From the NCBI RefSeq assembly GCF_003669035.1, contig NZ_CP033070.1, forward strand, positions 3,720,001 to 3,784,000: 64,000 nt of DNA, in the 5' to 3' direction. Positions 8,753 through 17,780 of the stretch are shown piece by piece (position 1 is the stretch's first letter; each line of letters begins with the position of its first letter). The notes beneath the pieces were generated by a model that did no database searches, was not told where the DNA came from, and worked only from the letters and a program-made list of their open reading frames with translations. Made by a program: the position numbers and the translations under genes. The stretch comes from Chryseobacterium sp. 3008163. Lineage in GTDB: Bacteria; Bacteroidota; Bacteroidia; Flavobacteriales; Weeksellaceae.

Positions 8753-8755
8753 TGT

Positions 8756-9200
8756 CTACTGTTTTTGATTTTCTTTTATTTCCCGGATCTCTTTACTGAA
8801 AGCCAAAGCGTTTTCAGAAGGTAGACCTTCCCAGCTTTTCAGTACCTTTCCTTCAGAATTTAATAAAAGGGTGTAAGGAAAGAGCCCTTTTTGATTATAC
8901 TGATCTGCAAGCGAAGCGTTCTCTTTTTTAATTCGGGAGAAAGCTGGTTTTTCTTGTTTCTCGGAAAATCTGCGTTAATGTAGATAATCACATTTTCTGT
9001 TTCCAGTTTTTTAAAATCTTCAGTTTCAATAATATTTTTATGAAGTTTGATGCACGGAATGCACCAGTCTGAACCCGAAAAATTGAGTAAAATAAGCTCC
9101 TTTTTATCAGTCGCTGTTTTTTTGCATCCTCAAAACGATTTTGAGCCTTAGCTGAGAAAGAAAGCATAACCATTGTTAGGCTTAGAAATAATGTTCTCAT
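8756..9200 (-). pseudogene. Thioredoxin-like periplasmic protein, two frameshifts
   Basis: The frame begins MRTLFLSLTMVMLSFSAKAQ (signal peptide). It shifts at the T7 run 9117-9123 and again at the T6 run 8924-8929. Adding one base at each restores a thioredoxin fold: LILLNFSGSDWCIPCIKLH with the CxxC-like WCIPC centre, then VIIYINADFPR, and GLFPYTLLLNSEGKVLKSWEG with the cis-proline. The restored length is about 148 residues. It would provide thiol redox function in the periplasm for the ApbE/DUF4266/DUF3570 cluster. Both defects are homopolymer contractions, so sequencing error is possible. Confidence 0.8.
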
Positions 9201-9321
9201 TATTTAAAATTTTATAATGATTTTATGTATTGATATGAAATACTTATAAACCTTTTATATAGATCTATAAAGAGTTGTTTAATTTGATCAGACTTTTGAC
9301 CAAATTTTATTGTAAGTAATG

Positions 9322-9711
9322 TTATGAATATAAGGATCTAGGAGGTTCCCAAACAGAATTTAAAAAGCCTTTGTAGCAAAAATCTATATCACTGAAAGGA
9401 ATCTTTTGGGAATGTACTGCAGGTAGATGTTCGTTTTTAATTTCAAATGCAAATCCCTTTTCTAATGTGAAAAACAGAATCAATGGAGCAGAGTGAACCA
9501 CAAACGGCAACTTTTGATCTTTCTTATAATCACCGTCTTTAACGGGATGATCGTAATGGGTTTTGAGAAATGCAGTAAGAGACATTTCAGGATTCAAAGC
9601 TTTGTGCTCGCAATAATGTTCTATCAGATCAGGAATTTTCAACAGCTGATACAGTTCGGTTGTAGAAACCAAATATAAAGTCATCAACAGTATGGAAATC
9701 AATTTTTTCAC
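9322..9711 (-). CDS. Hypothetical exported protein (129 aa)
   Basis: Not recognised at function level. It starts at a GTG with KKLISILLMTLYLVSTTELYQ, a hydrophobic signal segment. It then has a conserved-looking LIEHYCEHKALNPEMSLTAFLKTHYDHP stretch with several histidines and a cysteine, which would suit metal handling (inference). Proteins of this shape occur near metal or redox genes in Bacteroidota. It is transcribed away from the P-type ATPase gene. Confidence 0.65.
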   Translation of the reverse strand: MKKLISILLMTLYLVSTTELYQLLKIPDLIEHYCEHKALNPEMSLTAFLKTHYDHPVKDGDYKKDQKLPFVVHSAPLILFFTLEKGFAFEIKNEHLPAVHSQKIPFSDIDFCYKGFLNSVWEPPRSLYS

Positions 9712-9866
9712 TGATCAAAATTAGGAAATGTTTTGGTTAGAATGATTTTAAATTATTTGAATTACGATAACTTTTTATTGGTTCTGAAATAAACAAATAT
9801 TTTAGGTTTCAACTTTTTTAATCTGTATTTCCTATTCAAAACTCTGAAAACTTTTTCGAAAAATAT

Positions 9867-9932
9867 GTGATTTGCATCATTATTAAATTTGATCTTAATC
9901 AGGCAAAGAAATATGGGTAAATCGTATTTTTA
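9867..9932 (+). promoter_or_regulatory. Two Crp/Fnr-type boxes and promoter of the P-type ATPase
   Basis: Two palindromes lie 22 bp apart: GTGAT-TTGC-ATCAT (9867-9880) and TTGAT-CTTA-ATCAG (9889-9902). The latter is one base from the Fnr consensus. A -7-like TATTTTTA is at 9925-9932, 58 and 36 bp from the two box starts. These are the same two distances seen at the other island promoters. Confidence 0.6.
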
Positions 9933-9951
9933 GATAACAAATTTATTCGTT

Positions 9952-12453
9952 ATGTCTTACCATTTACCTACAGAATTTAAAGGCCTCACGAAAGAGGAAG
10001 TTTATTCTTCCAGACAACAGCATGGCTACAACCGGTTGGAGGGTATTCGTAAGAATACATGGTTAGATCTGCTGCTTAATATTTTGAAAGAGCCGATGCT
10101 CATCTTGCTGATCATTATATCCGTCATTTATTTTATTGTCGGAGATTATGGTGAGGCTGTTTTTATGCTGGTGGCTATTATTGCGGTGACTGCTATATCT
10201 TTTTATCAGGATAATCGGAGTAAAAAAGCTTTAGAAGAACTTGAAAAACTCAACGAACCTCTAAGTACGGTCATCAGAAACTCGGAGGTTGTAAAAATAC
10301 CAACACATGAGATTGTTGTAGGTGATTTATGTATTACTGAGGAAGGTCGGATTATCAACGCCGATGGTAAAATTGTACACAGTAATGATTTTTCGGTGAA
10401 TGAATCTTCGCTTACCGGAGAAAGTTTTTCAGTCTTTAAAGATAGCAATACAGAAAATAATCTCGTGTACAGTGGAACTGTAACTGTTTCTGGATTAGCT
10501 GTTTTTGAGGTTCGGGAAATAGGAAGGTTAACAAAGATCGGACAGATCAGCGAATCAATTCTAACTATTAAAGAGGAAATTTCTCCACTGCAGATCCAAA
10601 TCGGGAAATTTGTCAAAGGAATGGCTGCTATCGGTTTCATTATTTTTTTAACAGTGTGCATTTTCAATTACATAAAAACAGGAGATTTGGTAACAAGTCT
10701 TCTCAGTGGTCTTACATTAGCAATGTCGGTGTTACCCGAGGAAATTCCTGTAGCATTTACAACGTTTATGGCATTAGGAGCATGGAAACTTATGCGTCAG
10801 GGTATTATTATAAAGCGCAGTAGTATTGTAGAAACTTTAGGAAGTACAACGGTGATCTGTACCGATAAAACCGGAACCATTACTGAAAATTCAATGCATC
10901 TGAAGTATCTGTATGATTTCCGGTCAGGAAAGACCTACGAAGAAACCGATTTTAAAACTGATGAGGTAAAAGAACTGATCGCTTACGCTATGTGGAGTAG
11001 TGAACCGCTACCTTTTGATCCTATGGAAATCACACTTCACAAAATCTATGAGCAGACACAAAAAAATGATCAACGGAAAGAATTTCAAATGTTTCATGAA
11101 TATCCGCTGGAAGGCAAGCCCCCCATGATGACCCATCTTTTTGAAAATGTACATAAAAATAGAATCATTGCAGCGAAAGGAGCCGCTGAAGCCATTTTGA
11201 AGGTTTCAAAGCTGTCAGAAATCCAAAAACAAGAGATCAGAAACATTATACAGAAATTTGGAAAGCTGGGATACCGGGTTTTGGGAGTGGCCAAGTCCGA
11301 TTTTGAAGGAAATAATTTTCCTGCAAGACAACAGGATTTTGTTTTTGAGTTTTTAGGTTTGACGGTATTTTATGATCCTCCTAAAAAAGGAATTCAGGAT
11401 GTATTTCAAAGTATTTATAATGCAGGTATTAAAGTCAAAGTAATTACAGGAGACAATGAAGATACCACCCAAGCTATTGCAGTACAGGCTGGGATTGTAA
11501 ATTCCGCTCCTGCTGTCAATGGAAATGAAATTATCAATAGTTCCGAAGAAGATTTAATAAATATCTCAGAACGCAGTAATTTATTTACAAGGATGTTTCC
11601 CGATGCAAAACTAGCTGTCATTAATGCTTTAAAAAAGAAAGGAGAAGTAGTGGCGATGCTTGGAGATGGTGTGAACGATGGCCCTGCGCTTAAAGCTGCG
11701 CATATCGGTGTAGCCATGGGCAATAAAGGAACAGAAATTGCCAAATCTGCCGCCGCATTGGTGATCACGAATGATGATTTAGCAAAACTTATTGTTGGAA
11801 TCGCTGCAGGAAGAAGAATTTATGCGAATATTAAAAAGGCAGTTCAGTATATTATTTCTATTCATATTCCTATTATATTGACTGTTTCTTTACCGTTATT
11901 TCTGGGCTGGATATTCCCTCAAATATTTACTCCGGTTCATGTTATTTTTCTTGAGCTCGTCATGGGGCCGACCTGTTCCATTGTATACGAAAATGAACCG
12001 ATGGAAAAAAACACAATGACCCAACCTCCAAGAGCATTGGGAGAAACTTTTTTGAATTTCAGTGAGTTGGGGATCAGTATACTACAGGGACTGGTTATCA
12101 GTGTTGGGATTTTGTTCGTATATCAGTATAGCGTTCAACTTGGTGGCAGTGAAGAAAAAACCAGAGCCATGGTATTCAGCACACTCATCTTTGCCAATAT
12201 ACTCCTAAGCTTCGTTAATCGATCGTTTTACTATAGTGTATGGGAAAGTTTAAAAAACCGTAATCTCTTACTTATTGGTATTTCTTCTTTAGTCTTAGGG
12301 CTGTTGTTGGTTATATTATACGTGAAGCCAGTATCTTTTTTCTTTAAAGTAACTGTTCTTACTTTGAATGAATTAGGGATGTCATTTTTCATAGCAGCAG
12401 TCTCAGTGCTATGGTTTGAGATCTTTAAATATGTGAAAAGAAAAAGAGAGTGA
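9952..12453 (+). CDS. P-type cation-translocating ATPase (P2A-like)
   Basis: An 833-residue membrane pump that would move a cation, probably Ca2+ or another divalent ion, across the inner membrane using ATP. Visible features are an N-terminal cation-ATPase domain, the actuator TGES loop (155-158), PEEIP in membrane helix 4 (262-266), the phosphorylation site DKTGT with Asp305, the KGAAE nucleotide-binding segment, and the GDGVNDGPALK hinge. About eight to ten membrane helices fit a type II pump; the heavy-metal CPx motif is absent. Two Crp/Fnr-type boxes precede it. Confidence 0.9.
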   Translation: MSYHLPTEFKGLTKEEVYSSRQQHGYNRLEGIRKNTWLDLLLNILKEPMLILLIIISVIYFIVGDYGEAVFMLVAIIAVTAISFYQDNRSKKALEELEKLNEPLSTVIRNSEVVKIPTHEIVVGDLCITEEGRIINADGKIVHSNDFSVNESSLTGESFSVFKDSNTENNLVYSGTVTVSGLAVFEVREIGRLTKIGQISESILTIKEEISPLQIQIGKFVKGMAAIGFIIFLTVCIFNYIKTGDLVTSLLSGLTLAMSVLPEEIPVAFTTFMALGAWKLMRQGIIIKRSSIVETLGSTTVICTDKTGTITENSMHLKYLYDFRSGKTYEETDFKTDEVKELIAYAMWSSEPLPFDPMEITLHKIYEQTQKNDQRKEFQMFHEYPLEGKPPMMTHLFENVHKNRIIAAKGAAEAILKVSKLSEIQKQEIRNIIQKFGKLGYRVLGVAKSDFEGNNFPARQQDFVFEFLGLTVFYDPPKKGIQDVFQSIYNAGIKVKVITGDNEDTTQAIAVQAGIVNSAPAVNGNEIINSSEEDLINISERSNLFTRMFPDAKLAVINALKKKGEVVAMLGDGVNDGPALKAAHIGVAMGNKGTEIAKSAAALVITNDDLAKLIVGIAAGRRIYANIKKAVQYIISIHIPIILTVSLPLFLGWIFPQIFTPVHVIFLELVMGPTCSIVYENEPMEKNTMTQPPRALGETFLNFSELGISILQGLVISVGILFVYQYSVQLGGSEEKTRAMVFSTLIFANILLSFVNRSFYYSVWESLKNRNLLLIGISSLVLGLLLVILYVKPVSFFFKVTVLTLNELGMSFFIAAVSVLWFEIFKYVKRKRE

Positions 12454-12611
12454 TATATAAAGCTACCTAAGATCTTATAGAGTCCAAGACATTCATAATT
12501 AGGATTTCAAAGACTTTACGATTCATCTGCAATAAAAGATTGAAGATATAAAAAAAATCAATGATATACGCTACTGGCAAACCATTTAATCAAAAATAAA
12601 TAATTAAAAAT

Positions 12612-13435
12612 ATGAGAACAATTGTAGTACCCACAGATTTTTCAAAGCCGGCAAGAAATGCAGCGGTTTATGCACTTCATCTAGCTCATGCCCTGAAATC
12701 AGATATGCATCTTTGCCATTCTTTTGAGATTCCTATTGAAAGCCCCATGCTTGGGCAGACTGCCTGGGCTGTATATGAATATCCTGCCTTGCAGAAGGAT
12801 AACGACGAAGAACTTAAAAAGCTGGCGAAAACCTTAGAAGATAAGGAGAAAATACTATGGGGAGATGTCATCCAATTAGTCAATGATACTGCTGCCAAAA
12901 ATAAAACCCTTCTTATTGTGATGGGGATGCAGGGAGCCGGAATGCTTACCCGATTCCTTTTTGGAAGCAACAGTCTGAAAATGATGGAGAATACAAAGCA
13001 TCCTCTCCTTTTAATCCCTCCAAAACACAAGTTTAAAGGGTTGAAAAAAATTGCGTTTGCAACAGATCTTGATAAGAAGGATATAAAGACAGCCCAATCT
13101 TTAATTGAATTTGCTGAATACTTTGGCGCCGAGCTTTTGATTACGCACATTATTCAGAGCAGCAATGAGGTTATTGAAAATACAGAGTATGAGCACAGAA
13201 AAGAATTTTTTTAAAGAAATTTGACGGCAAAATATGTTATAACTGTATTTATAGCGAAGACATTGATTACGGTTTAGATATATTGAAAAATAAAGATATC
13301 GATATGTTAATTATGGGACATCAGCATAGAGGTTTTTTCGATAAATTAGTAGTCGTCAGCCACGCAGTTGAGCAGGCAAACCATCTGGAAATACCTCTAT
13401 TAATTATTCCGGAAGGGCAGACTGTATCTTTTTAG
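12612..13435 (+). pseudogene. Universal stress protein, tandem UspA domains, one frameshift
   Basis: Starts MRTIVVPTDFSKPARNAAVY and reads as Usp domain 1, with MGMQGAGMLTRFLFGSNS and TKHPLLLIPP. It then enters domain 2 (LKKIAFATDLDKKDIKTAQ). At the T7 run 13206-13212 the frame ends; one extra T restores LKKFDGKICYNC and then MLIMGHQHRGFFDKLVV...PLLIIPEGQ to 13435. The restored length is 274 residues, like its neighbour at 5335. It lies between the ATPase and the sensor kinase. Probably an intact gene mis-sequenced or a very recent mutation. Confidence 0.82.
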
Positions 13436-13576
13436 CAGCAAATGAAAATATTTTTAACGTACAAGATTTAAGTCCATTTTTTTACTAACAAGCTACTGTT
13501 TAATGAAAAAATCTTCATTGATCATGTTTACTGGATATAAAGTCTTAAATTTATAAGATTCAGATACTTGTAAATT

Positions 13577-14761
13577 ATGGAAAGCGCAAAGCTGTTATAT
13601 GCCATTATAAACACTGCTATTGACGGTATTATCACCATTGACAACAGGGGACGAATAGAAAGTATGAATCCTTCAGCACGTAAAATTTTTGGCTATACGG
13701 AAGAGGAACTTAAAGGTAAAAATATTTCGGTACTAATGCCGGAACCTGATAAAAGCAGACACGACGGTTATTTATCTCATTATCATAATACCGGAGAGAA
13801 AAAAATTATCGGTAAGGGTAGGGAGGTTAGAGGTTTAAGAAAAGACGGCAGCCAATTTCCCTTTAGGCTTGCGGTAAGTGAAGTCCAATACGAAGACAGA
13901 GTAATTTATGCAGGTTTTATCCATGATCTTTCTAAAGAAAAGGAAGCTGAAGAAAATTTAAAAAAGTACACTTTTGAGCTAGAGGAACTGGTGGAAAACA
14001 GAACCAAAACCCTGAAGCAGATGCTCTGTGAGTTAGAAGAGGCGAAGGAAGAAGCCAACAATTCTCTTGAAAAAGAAAAGGAGCTCAGCCGTATGAAAAG
14101 CCGATTTGTATCGATGGCCTCTCACGAATTCAGAACTCCCCTAAGTTCTATGCAGCTTTCAGTGGTATTAATAGAAAAGTATCTTCAAATTTCCGATGAT
14201 GAGCAGATCTTAAAACATCTTCATAAAGTTAAACATTCGATAACCGGATTAAATTCTATCCTGAATGATTTTCTCTCGTTGGAAAAATTGGATTCGGGAA
14301 TTGTAGAGGCTCAATATGAGTCATTTGATATCCTTCAGTTTTGTGAAGAAATTGCTGAAGAAATGCAACTCATCAGCAAAGAAGACCAGATTATCATTTA
14401 CCAGCATTCAGGATCTGAAAAGATCGTCTGCTTAGATCAGAATTTACTAAGAAACTGTTTGATTAATTTAATAAGCAATGCGATTAAATATTCAGGTGAG
14501 CACACGCTTATTGAGTTTTTTTCTGAAGTAAATGAAGAACAATATGTGTTCTCCATAAAAGATAATGGCCTGGGGATACCGGAGGAAGATCAGCCTTTCC
14601 TTTTTCAGCCTTTTTTCAGAGCTCACAATACCGGAAATATCCCGGGAACGGGTTTAGGTCTTAATATTGTGCTCAGATATGTCAATCTGATGAATGGAAG
14701 TATTAAATATGAAAGTAGATCGGGAGAAGGAACTCTGTTCACACTTTCATTTCAGAAATAA
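13577..14761 (+). CDS. PAS-domain sensor histidine kinase, FixL-like
   Basis: A 394-residue soluble kinase with no membrane helices. A PAS domain covers about 5-125, a coiled coil 126-172, HisKA 173-240 with phospho-acceptor His183 in ASHEFRTPLS, and a HATPase domain follows (NLISNAIKYS, DNGLGIP, GTGLGLNIV). The PAS segment SRHDGYLSHY...IIGKGREV closely follows rhizobial FixL: His62 aligns with the haem ligand (His200 of Bradyrhizobium FixL) and Arg82 with Arg220. It is followed 36 bp later by a response regulator, its likely partner. Oxygen or NO sensing is plausible but unproven. Confidence 0.9.
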   Translation: MESAKLLYAIINTAIDGIITIDNRGRIESMNPSARKIFGYTEEELKGKNISVLMPEPDKSRHDGYLSHYHNTGEKKIIGKGREVRGLRKDGSQFPFRLAVSEVQYEDRVIYAGFIHDLSKEKEAEENLKKYTFELEELVENRTKTLKQMLCELEEAKEEANNSLEKEKELSRMKSRFVSMASHEFRTPLSSMQLSVVLIEKYLQISDDEQILKHLHKVKHSITGLNSILNDFLSLEKLDSGIVEAQYESFDILQFCEEIAEEMQLISKEDQIIIYQHSGSEKIVCLDQNLLRNCLINLISNAIKYSGEHTLIEFFSEVNEEQYVFSIKDNGLGIPEEDQPFLFQPFFRAHNTGNIPGTGLGLNIVLRYVNLMNGSIKYESRSGEGTLFTLSFQK

Positions 14762-14797
14762 AAAAGTAATCCACATTAAAACTATTCTTTTTACGCA

Positions 14798-15850
14798 ATG
14801 GAAAAAAAACGAATTCTAATCATTGAAGATAATGACGATATCCGTGAAAGTACTTCAGAGATTCTTCAATTGGCCAACTACGAGGTCTTTCAGGCTGTGA
14901 ACGGAAAAAAAGGAATTGAACTGGCTATTAAACATATACCAGATGTTATTCTATGTGACATTATGATGCCTGAGCTTGACGGATATGGTGTATTGCATCT
15001 TTTAGGCAAGAGAGAGGATACCGAATTGATTCCTTTTATTTTTATAACGGCAAAAACTGAACGCATGGAGATCAGAAAGGGAATAGAAATGGGTGCAGAT
15101 GATTATCTTACAAAACCTTTTGATGATATTGAGCTTTTGGGAGCGATAGAAAGCAGGCTGAAAAAAAAGGAACGCCAAAAGAAAATTTACAGTGCTAATC
15201 TCAATAAGATGACGAATTTACTTGAGGGTTCTCAAGGTCTTGATGAACTGAAAAAAACTTTTGATGAAAGCAAAGTAAAATCATTTAAAAAGAAACAAGT
15301 CATTTACTACGAAGGCGATGCCGCCCATACTGCCTATCTTGTAATTTCGGGCTCGGTAAAAACCACCAAGATGAATGAAGGCGGAAAAGAGCTCATGACC
15401 GGGATTTATCACCCAGAAGATTATTTTGGAATTACATCGCTGTTTTCAGGTAACGAATACAAGGAAACTGCAGAGGTTTTGGAAGATACAGAATTGTGTT
15501 TTCTACCGAAAGATTTAGTCAATGCACTCTTGTATAAATATCCTGATATTGCGAAGAAATTTATCAGTATTTTAGCGCAAAATGTCAATGATCACGAAGA
15601 ACAATTGCTGCAGCTGGCTTACTGTTCAGTTAGAAAGAGGATGGCGGAAGTTTTACTAAGGTTGCATGCAAGCTATTCTTCTAATGACTGTTTTGAAATT
15701 TCAAGAGAAAATCTTGCTTCAATGGCTGGCATGGCCAGTGAGACTGTTAGCAGAATCCTTACAGATTTTAAATCTGAAAAACTCATCGATAAAACTGCAG
15801 GAAAAATCACCCTTCTCAACATCACGAATCTTCAAAGACTTAAAAATTAA
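14798..15850 (+). CDS. Response regulator fused to a Crp/Fnr-type DNA-binding module
   Basis: A 350-residue protein with a receiver domain 4-122 (phospho-acceptor Asp54 in LCDIMMPELDG, Lys106 in LTKPF), a linker, a cyclic-nucleotide-binding-type beta-roll about 150-265, and a Crp HTH 270-345 (SRENLASMAGMASETVSRILTDF). This makes a phosphorylation-controlled Crp-like activator. No cysteine cluster for an Fnr Fe-S centre is visible. It is paired with the FixL-like kinase and is a good candidate to bind the TGA-N6-TCA boxes of this island (inference). Confidence 0.92.
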   Translation: MEKKRILIIEDNDDIRESTSEILQLANYEVFQAVNGKKGIELAIKHIPDVILCDIMMPELDGYGVLHLLGKREDTELIPFIFITAKTERMEIRKGIEMGADDYLTKPFDDIELLGAIESRLKKKERQKKIYSANLNKMTNLLEGSQGLDELKKTFDESKVKSFKKKQVIYYEGDAAHTAYLVISGSVKTTKMNEGGKELMTGIYHPEDYFGITSLFSGNEYKETAEVLEDTELCFLPKDLVNALLYKYPDIAKKFISILAQNVNDHEEQLLQLAYCSVRKRMAEVLLRLHASYSSNDCFEISRENLASMAGMASETVSRILTDFKSEKLIDKTAGKITLLNITNLQRLKN

Positions 15851-15925
15851 AATCACTTATTTAAATGCGCATCAGCATTTTTTCTCTCTATTCTATACAA
15901 TACATTTGCCTATTGAATAGAAATC

Positions 15926-16285
15926 ATGAAGGTCATCGTTTACAATATTAGTCAGGAAGACAAAGAAAATCTGGCGCACATCAACCGCAAAAAACATAAG
16001 ATTACTGCGATCAAAGATCCTTTGACTGAGCTTAATGCTGATTTCGCGCATCATAAAGACGCTGTAATTATCATTAACAGAGATTATTGCGTGTCTGCTA
16101 TTCTGATCCAAAAACTTCAGTTGATTGGTATCAAGTTGATCATATCTTGGTCTCTGCAAGATCTTATTGTCGACGGTTCGATGAGTAACGATTCAGACTT
16201 TGAATATATTACCATTAAAACAACAGATTCTAAAGCAGCAGCTGCACGCACTATTGAGGTGCTCGACCAGTGGGGAAAAAAGTGA
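15926..16285 (+). CDS. Short protein resembling the N-terminal lobe of D-lactate dehydrogenase
   Basis: A 119-residue protein starting MKVIVYNISQEDKENLAHIN. The pattern KHKITAIKDPLTELNADFAHHKDAVIIINRDYCVSA.. then LQLIGIKLIISWSLQ mirrors the catalytic-domain start of D-2-hydroxyacid dehydrogenases (KDAVxxFxNDDVSxxVLxxLxxxGIKYIxxRS). The tail AAARTIEVLDQWGKK resembles the extreme C-terminus of such enzymes. The NAD-binding domain and the Arg/Glu/His catalytic residues are absent. I infer an internally deleted derivative; activity is unlikely. It could also be an unrelated small protein. Confidence 0.45.
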   Translation: MKVIVYNISQEDKENLAHINRKKHKITAIKDPLTELNADFAHHKDAVIIINRDYCVSAILIQKLQLIGIKLIISWSLQDLIVDGSMSNDSDFEYITIKTTDSKAAAARTIEVLDQWGKK

Positions 16286-16347
16286 TCACTATCATTTCGA
16301 AATGCGATAGCAGTCATTTCTTAAAATTTATTTCGTAACTATCTTTG
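16282..16347 (+). promoter_or_regulatory. Crp/Fnr-type box and promoter of the hsp20 gene
   Basis: GTGAT-CACT-ATCAT at 16282-16295, overlapping the end of the preceding gene. A perfect -7 element TATCTTTG lies at 16340-16347. Start-to-start distance is 58 bp, identical to the pckA promoter. Confidence 0.6.
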
Positions 16348-16373
16348 AGCAAGTAATTTAAAAATATTTTATT

Positions 16374-16793
16374 ATGAAAGCTATAGAAATGACTACACAG
16401 AAATCATTAAATGATATTGTAGAAGACTTTTGGAGTAAAGACGGATTCTTGCCTGATTTTTCTAAAATAGATCCTACTATTAATATTGCTGATAAAAATG
16501 GAGTCTACAAGATCAATGTTTCGGCTCCCGGATATAAGAAAAAAGATTTCCATATAGCGGTGGAAGACGGAGCGCTAATTATCAGTGCTGAAACCAAAAC
16601 CGAGAAAGAAAAAAACAAAGAAAATTATGTGAGAAAGGAATTTTCTGCTTCTTCATTCAGTCGCCGTTTTCGTTTACCGGACAGTGTTAATATAGGACAC
16701 ATAAAAGCTAAGTATAATGACGGTTTGTTAAAAATAACCATCAATAAGGCTAAACTGGACCACAAAGAAGTTAAGCAGATTAAAATTAATTAG
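16374..16793 (+). CDS. Hsp20/alpha-crystallin small heat-shock protein
   Basis: A 139-residue ATP-independent holdase chaperone. The alpha-crystallin domain spans about 36-130: NGVYKINVSAPGYKKKDFHIAVEDG, then YVRKEFSASSFSRRFRLPDSV and the closing KAKYNDGLLKITINKAK with the GLL motif. Length and order are normal. It has its own promoter with a Crp/Fnr-type box 58 bp upstream of the -7 element, suggesting control by oxygen or energy state rather than heat alone (inference). Confidence 0.93.
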   Translation: MKAIEMTTQKSLNDIVEDFWSKDGFLPDFSKIDPTINIADKNGVYKINVSAPGYKKKDFHIAVEDGALIISAETKTEKEKNKENYVRKEFSASSFSRRFRLPDSVNIGHIKAKYNDGLLKITINKAKLDHKEVKQIKIN

Positions 16794-16826
16794 AGGTTAG
16801 CACAATTAATCTTTGAAAATCTTATC

Positions 16827-17109
16827 ATGAATACTATTATTCTAAAATCTCTCGGGGGCAGAAACAATTACAGGATCCAAACATCTATTAAAGACCTCGG
16901 AACTTAATATTTTAATTGATTGCGGGTTGTTTCAGGGCATCAAATCTTTGCGTGAACAAAATTGGCAACCGTTAAACTTAGATATAGCTGAAACTGATAT
17001 TGTAATTCTTACCCATACCCATCTTGATCATTGTGGCTATATTCCTCTTCTTGTTAAGAATGGTTTCAAAGTTTCATTATTAGAAATTTTAGAAAGTATG
17101 ATTAAATGA
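16827..17109 (+). pseudogene. Truncated and frameshifted MBL-fold RNA-processing (beta-CASP) hydrolase
   Basis: The frame from ATG 16827 gives MNTIILKSLGG, then shifts in the G5 run 16851-16855. In the next frame it reads ETITGSKHLLKTSELNILID, then CGLFQG and the metal site THTHLDHCGYIP. Full-length relatives (MBL fold, beta-CASP and RMMBL, RNA exonuclease or cleavage-factor type) have about 450 residues. Here the frame ends after about 93 with an unrelated tail (VSLLEILES). Both the shift and the large 3' loss point to a real remnant. Confidence 0.75.
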
Positions 17110-17149
17110 TTCATAAATGAATGATAAACTAATAAAAATAATCATTCTA

Positions 17150-17754
17150 TCAATGACGATTTTTAACATAACTATAGGCAAATGCAATATTGATATCATC
17201 AAGATTCCATTTAGATATTTCATTTTCAATAAGGTCAGGGTGCTTTTTTTTATATCCCTCAATGAGTTCCCCACCGACTTCCGAAGGTATTCGCTTGTGC
17301 TTGCTTTATGAATGGAAATAAGCTTTATTGCTTCCTCAGGGTATTCTCTGAAATAAGAGCGGTTTGTCCAAATTCTCAATCCTTCTGTAACCGCTCTGCA
17401 AACATTGGGGTTTTCATCGGTTAACCATTCTTTGATCTGAGGTAGAGAATTTTCATATCCGCTATCCTTGCAAAATTGGTCAAATGCCTTTGCTATTATC
17501 TCTTGAACCTGCCAGCTACTATCTAATTTAGCATGTTCTTTTAGAGTATGAAGAGCAGATTTGTCCTCAGAAGATATGAAGCCTAAAATAAAGACTGCAC
17601 ATGACCGGATTTGATAAAAATTACTTTTTAACAGATTTAAAGCAATATTTTTAGAAGCTATCATTGAATGTGAATCTATTATTTTTACTGCTTCCTCTTC
17701 GAAAGGTTTAAATCCATGATTAATCTTTGCAAGTTTTGTAATAAGTTCGTCCAT
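17150..17754 (-). pseudogene. HEAT-repeat/AlkD-like DNA alkylation repair family protein, one frameshift
   Basis: Starts MDELITKLAKINHGFKPFEE and is built of helical repeats typical of AlkD-type alkylpurine glycosylase relatives (SCAVFILGFISSEDKSALHTLK; SSWQVQEIIAKAFDQFCK; NPNVCRAVTEGLRIWTNR). At the T8 run 17244-17251 the frame shifts; with one more base it ends KKKHPDLIENEISKWNLDDI and INIAFAYSYVKNRH at 17150, about 202 residues. Whether it is a glycosylase is unclear; the catalytic Asp cannot be placed with confidence. Confidence 0.72.
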
Positions 17755-17780
17755 ATTTGAATATTTTTAAAGTAACATCA

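Noticed and set aside
8756..9200. Programmed ribosomal frameshifting at A-rich runs
   Set aside because: The same one-base loss occurs in about ten unrelated genes and in ordinary A or T runs without conserved downstream structures; sequencing error or simple mutation is more likely.
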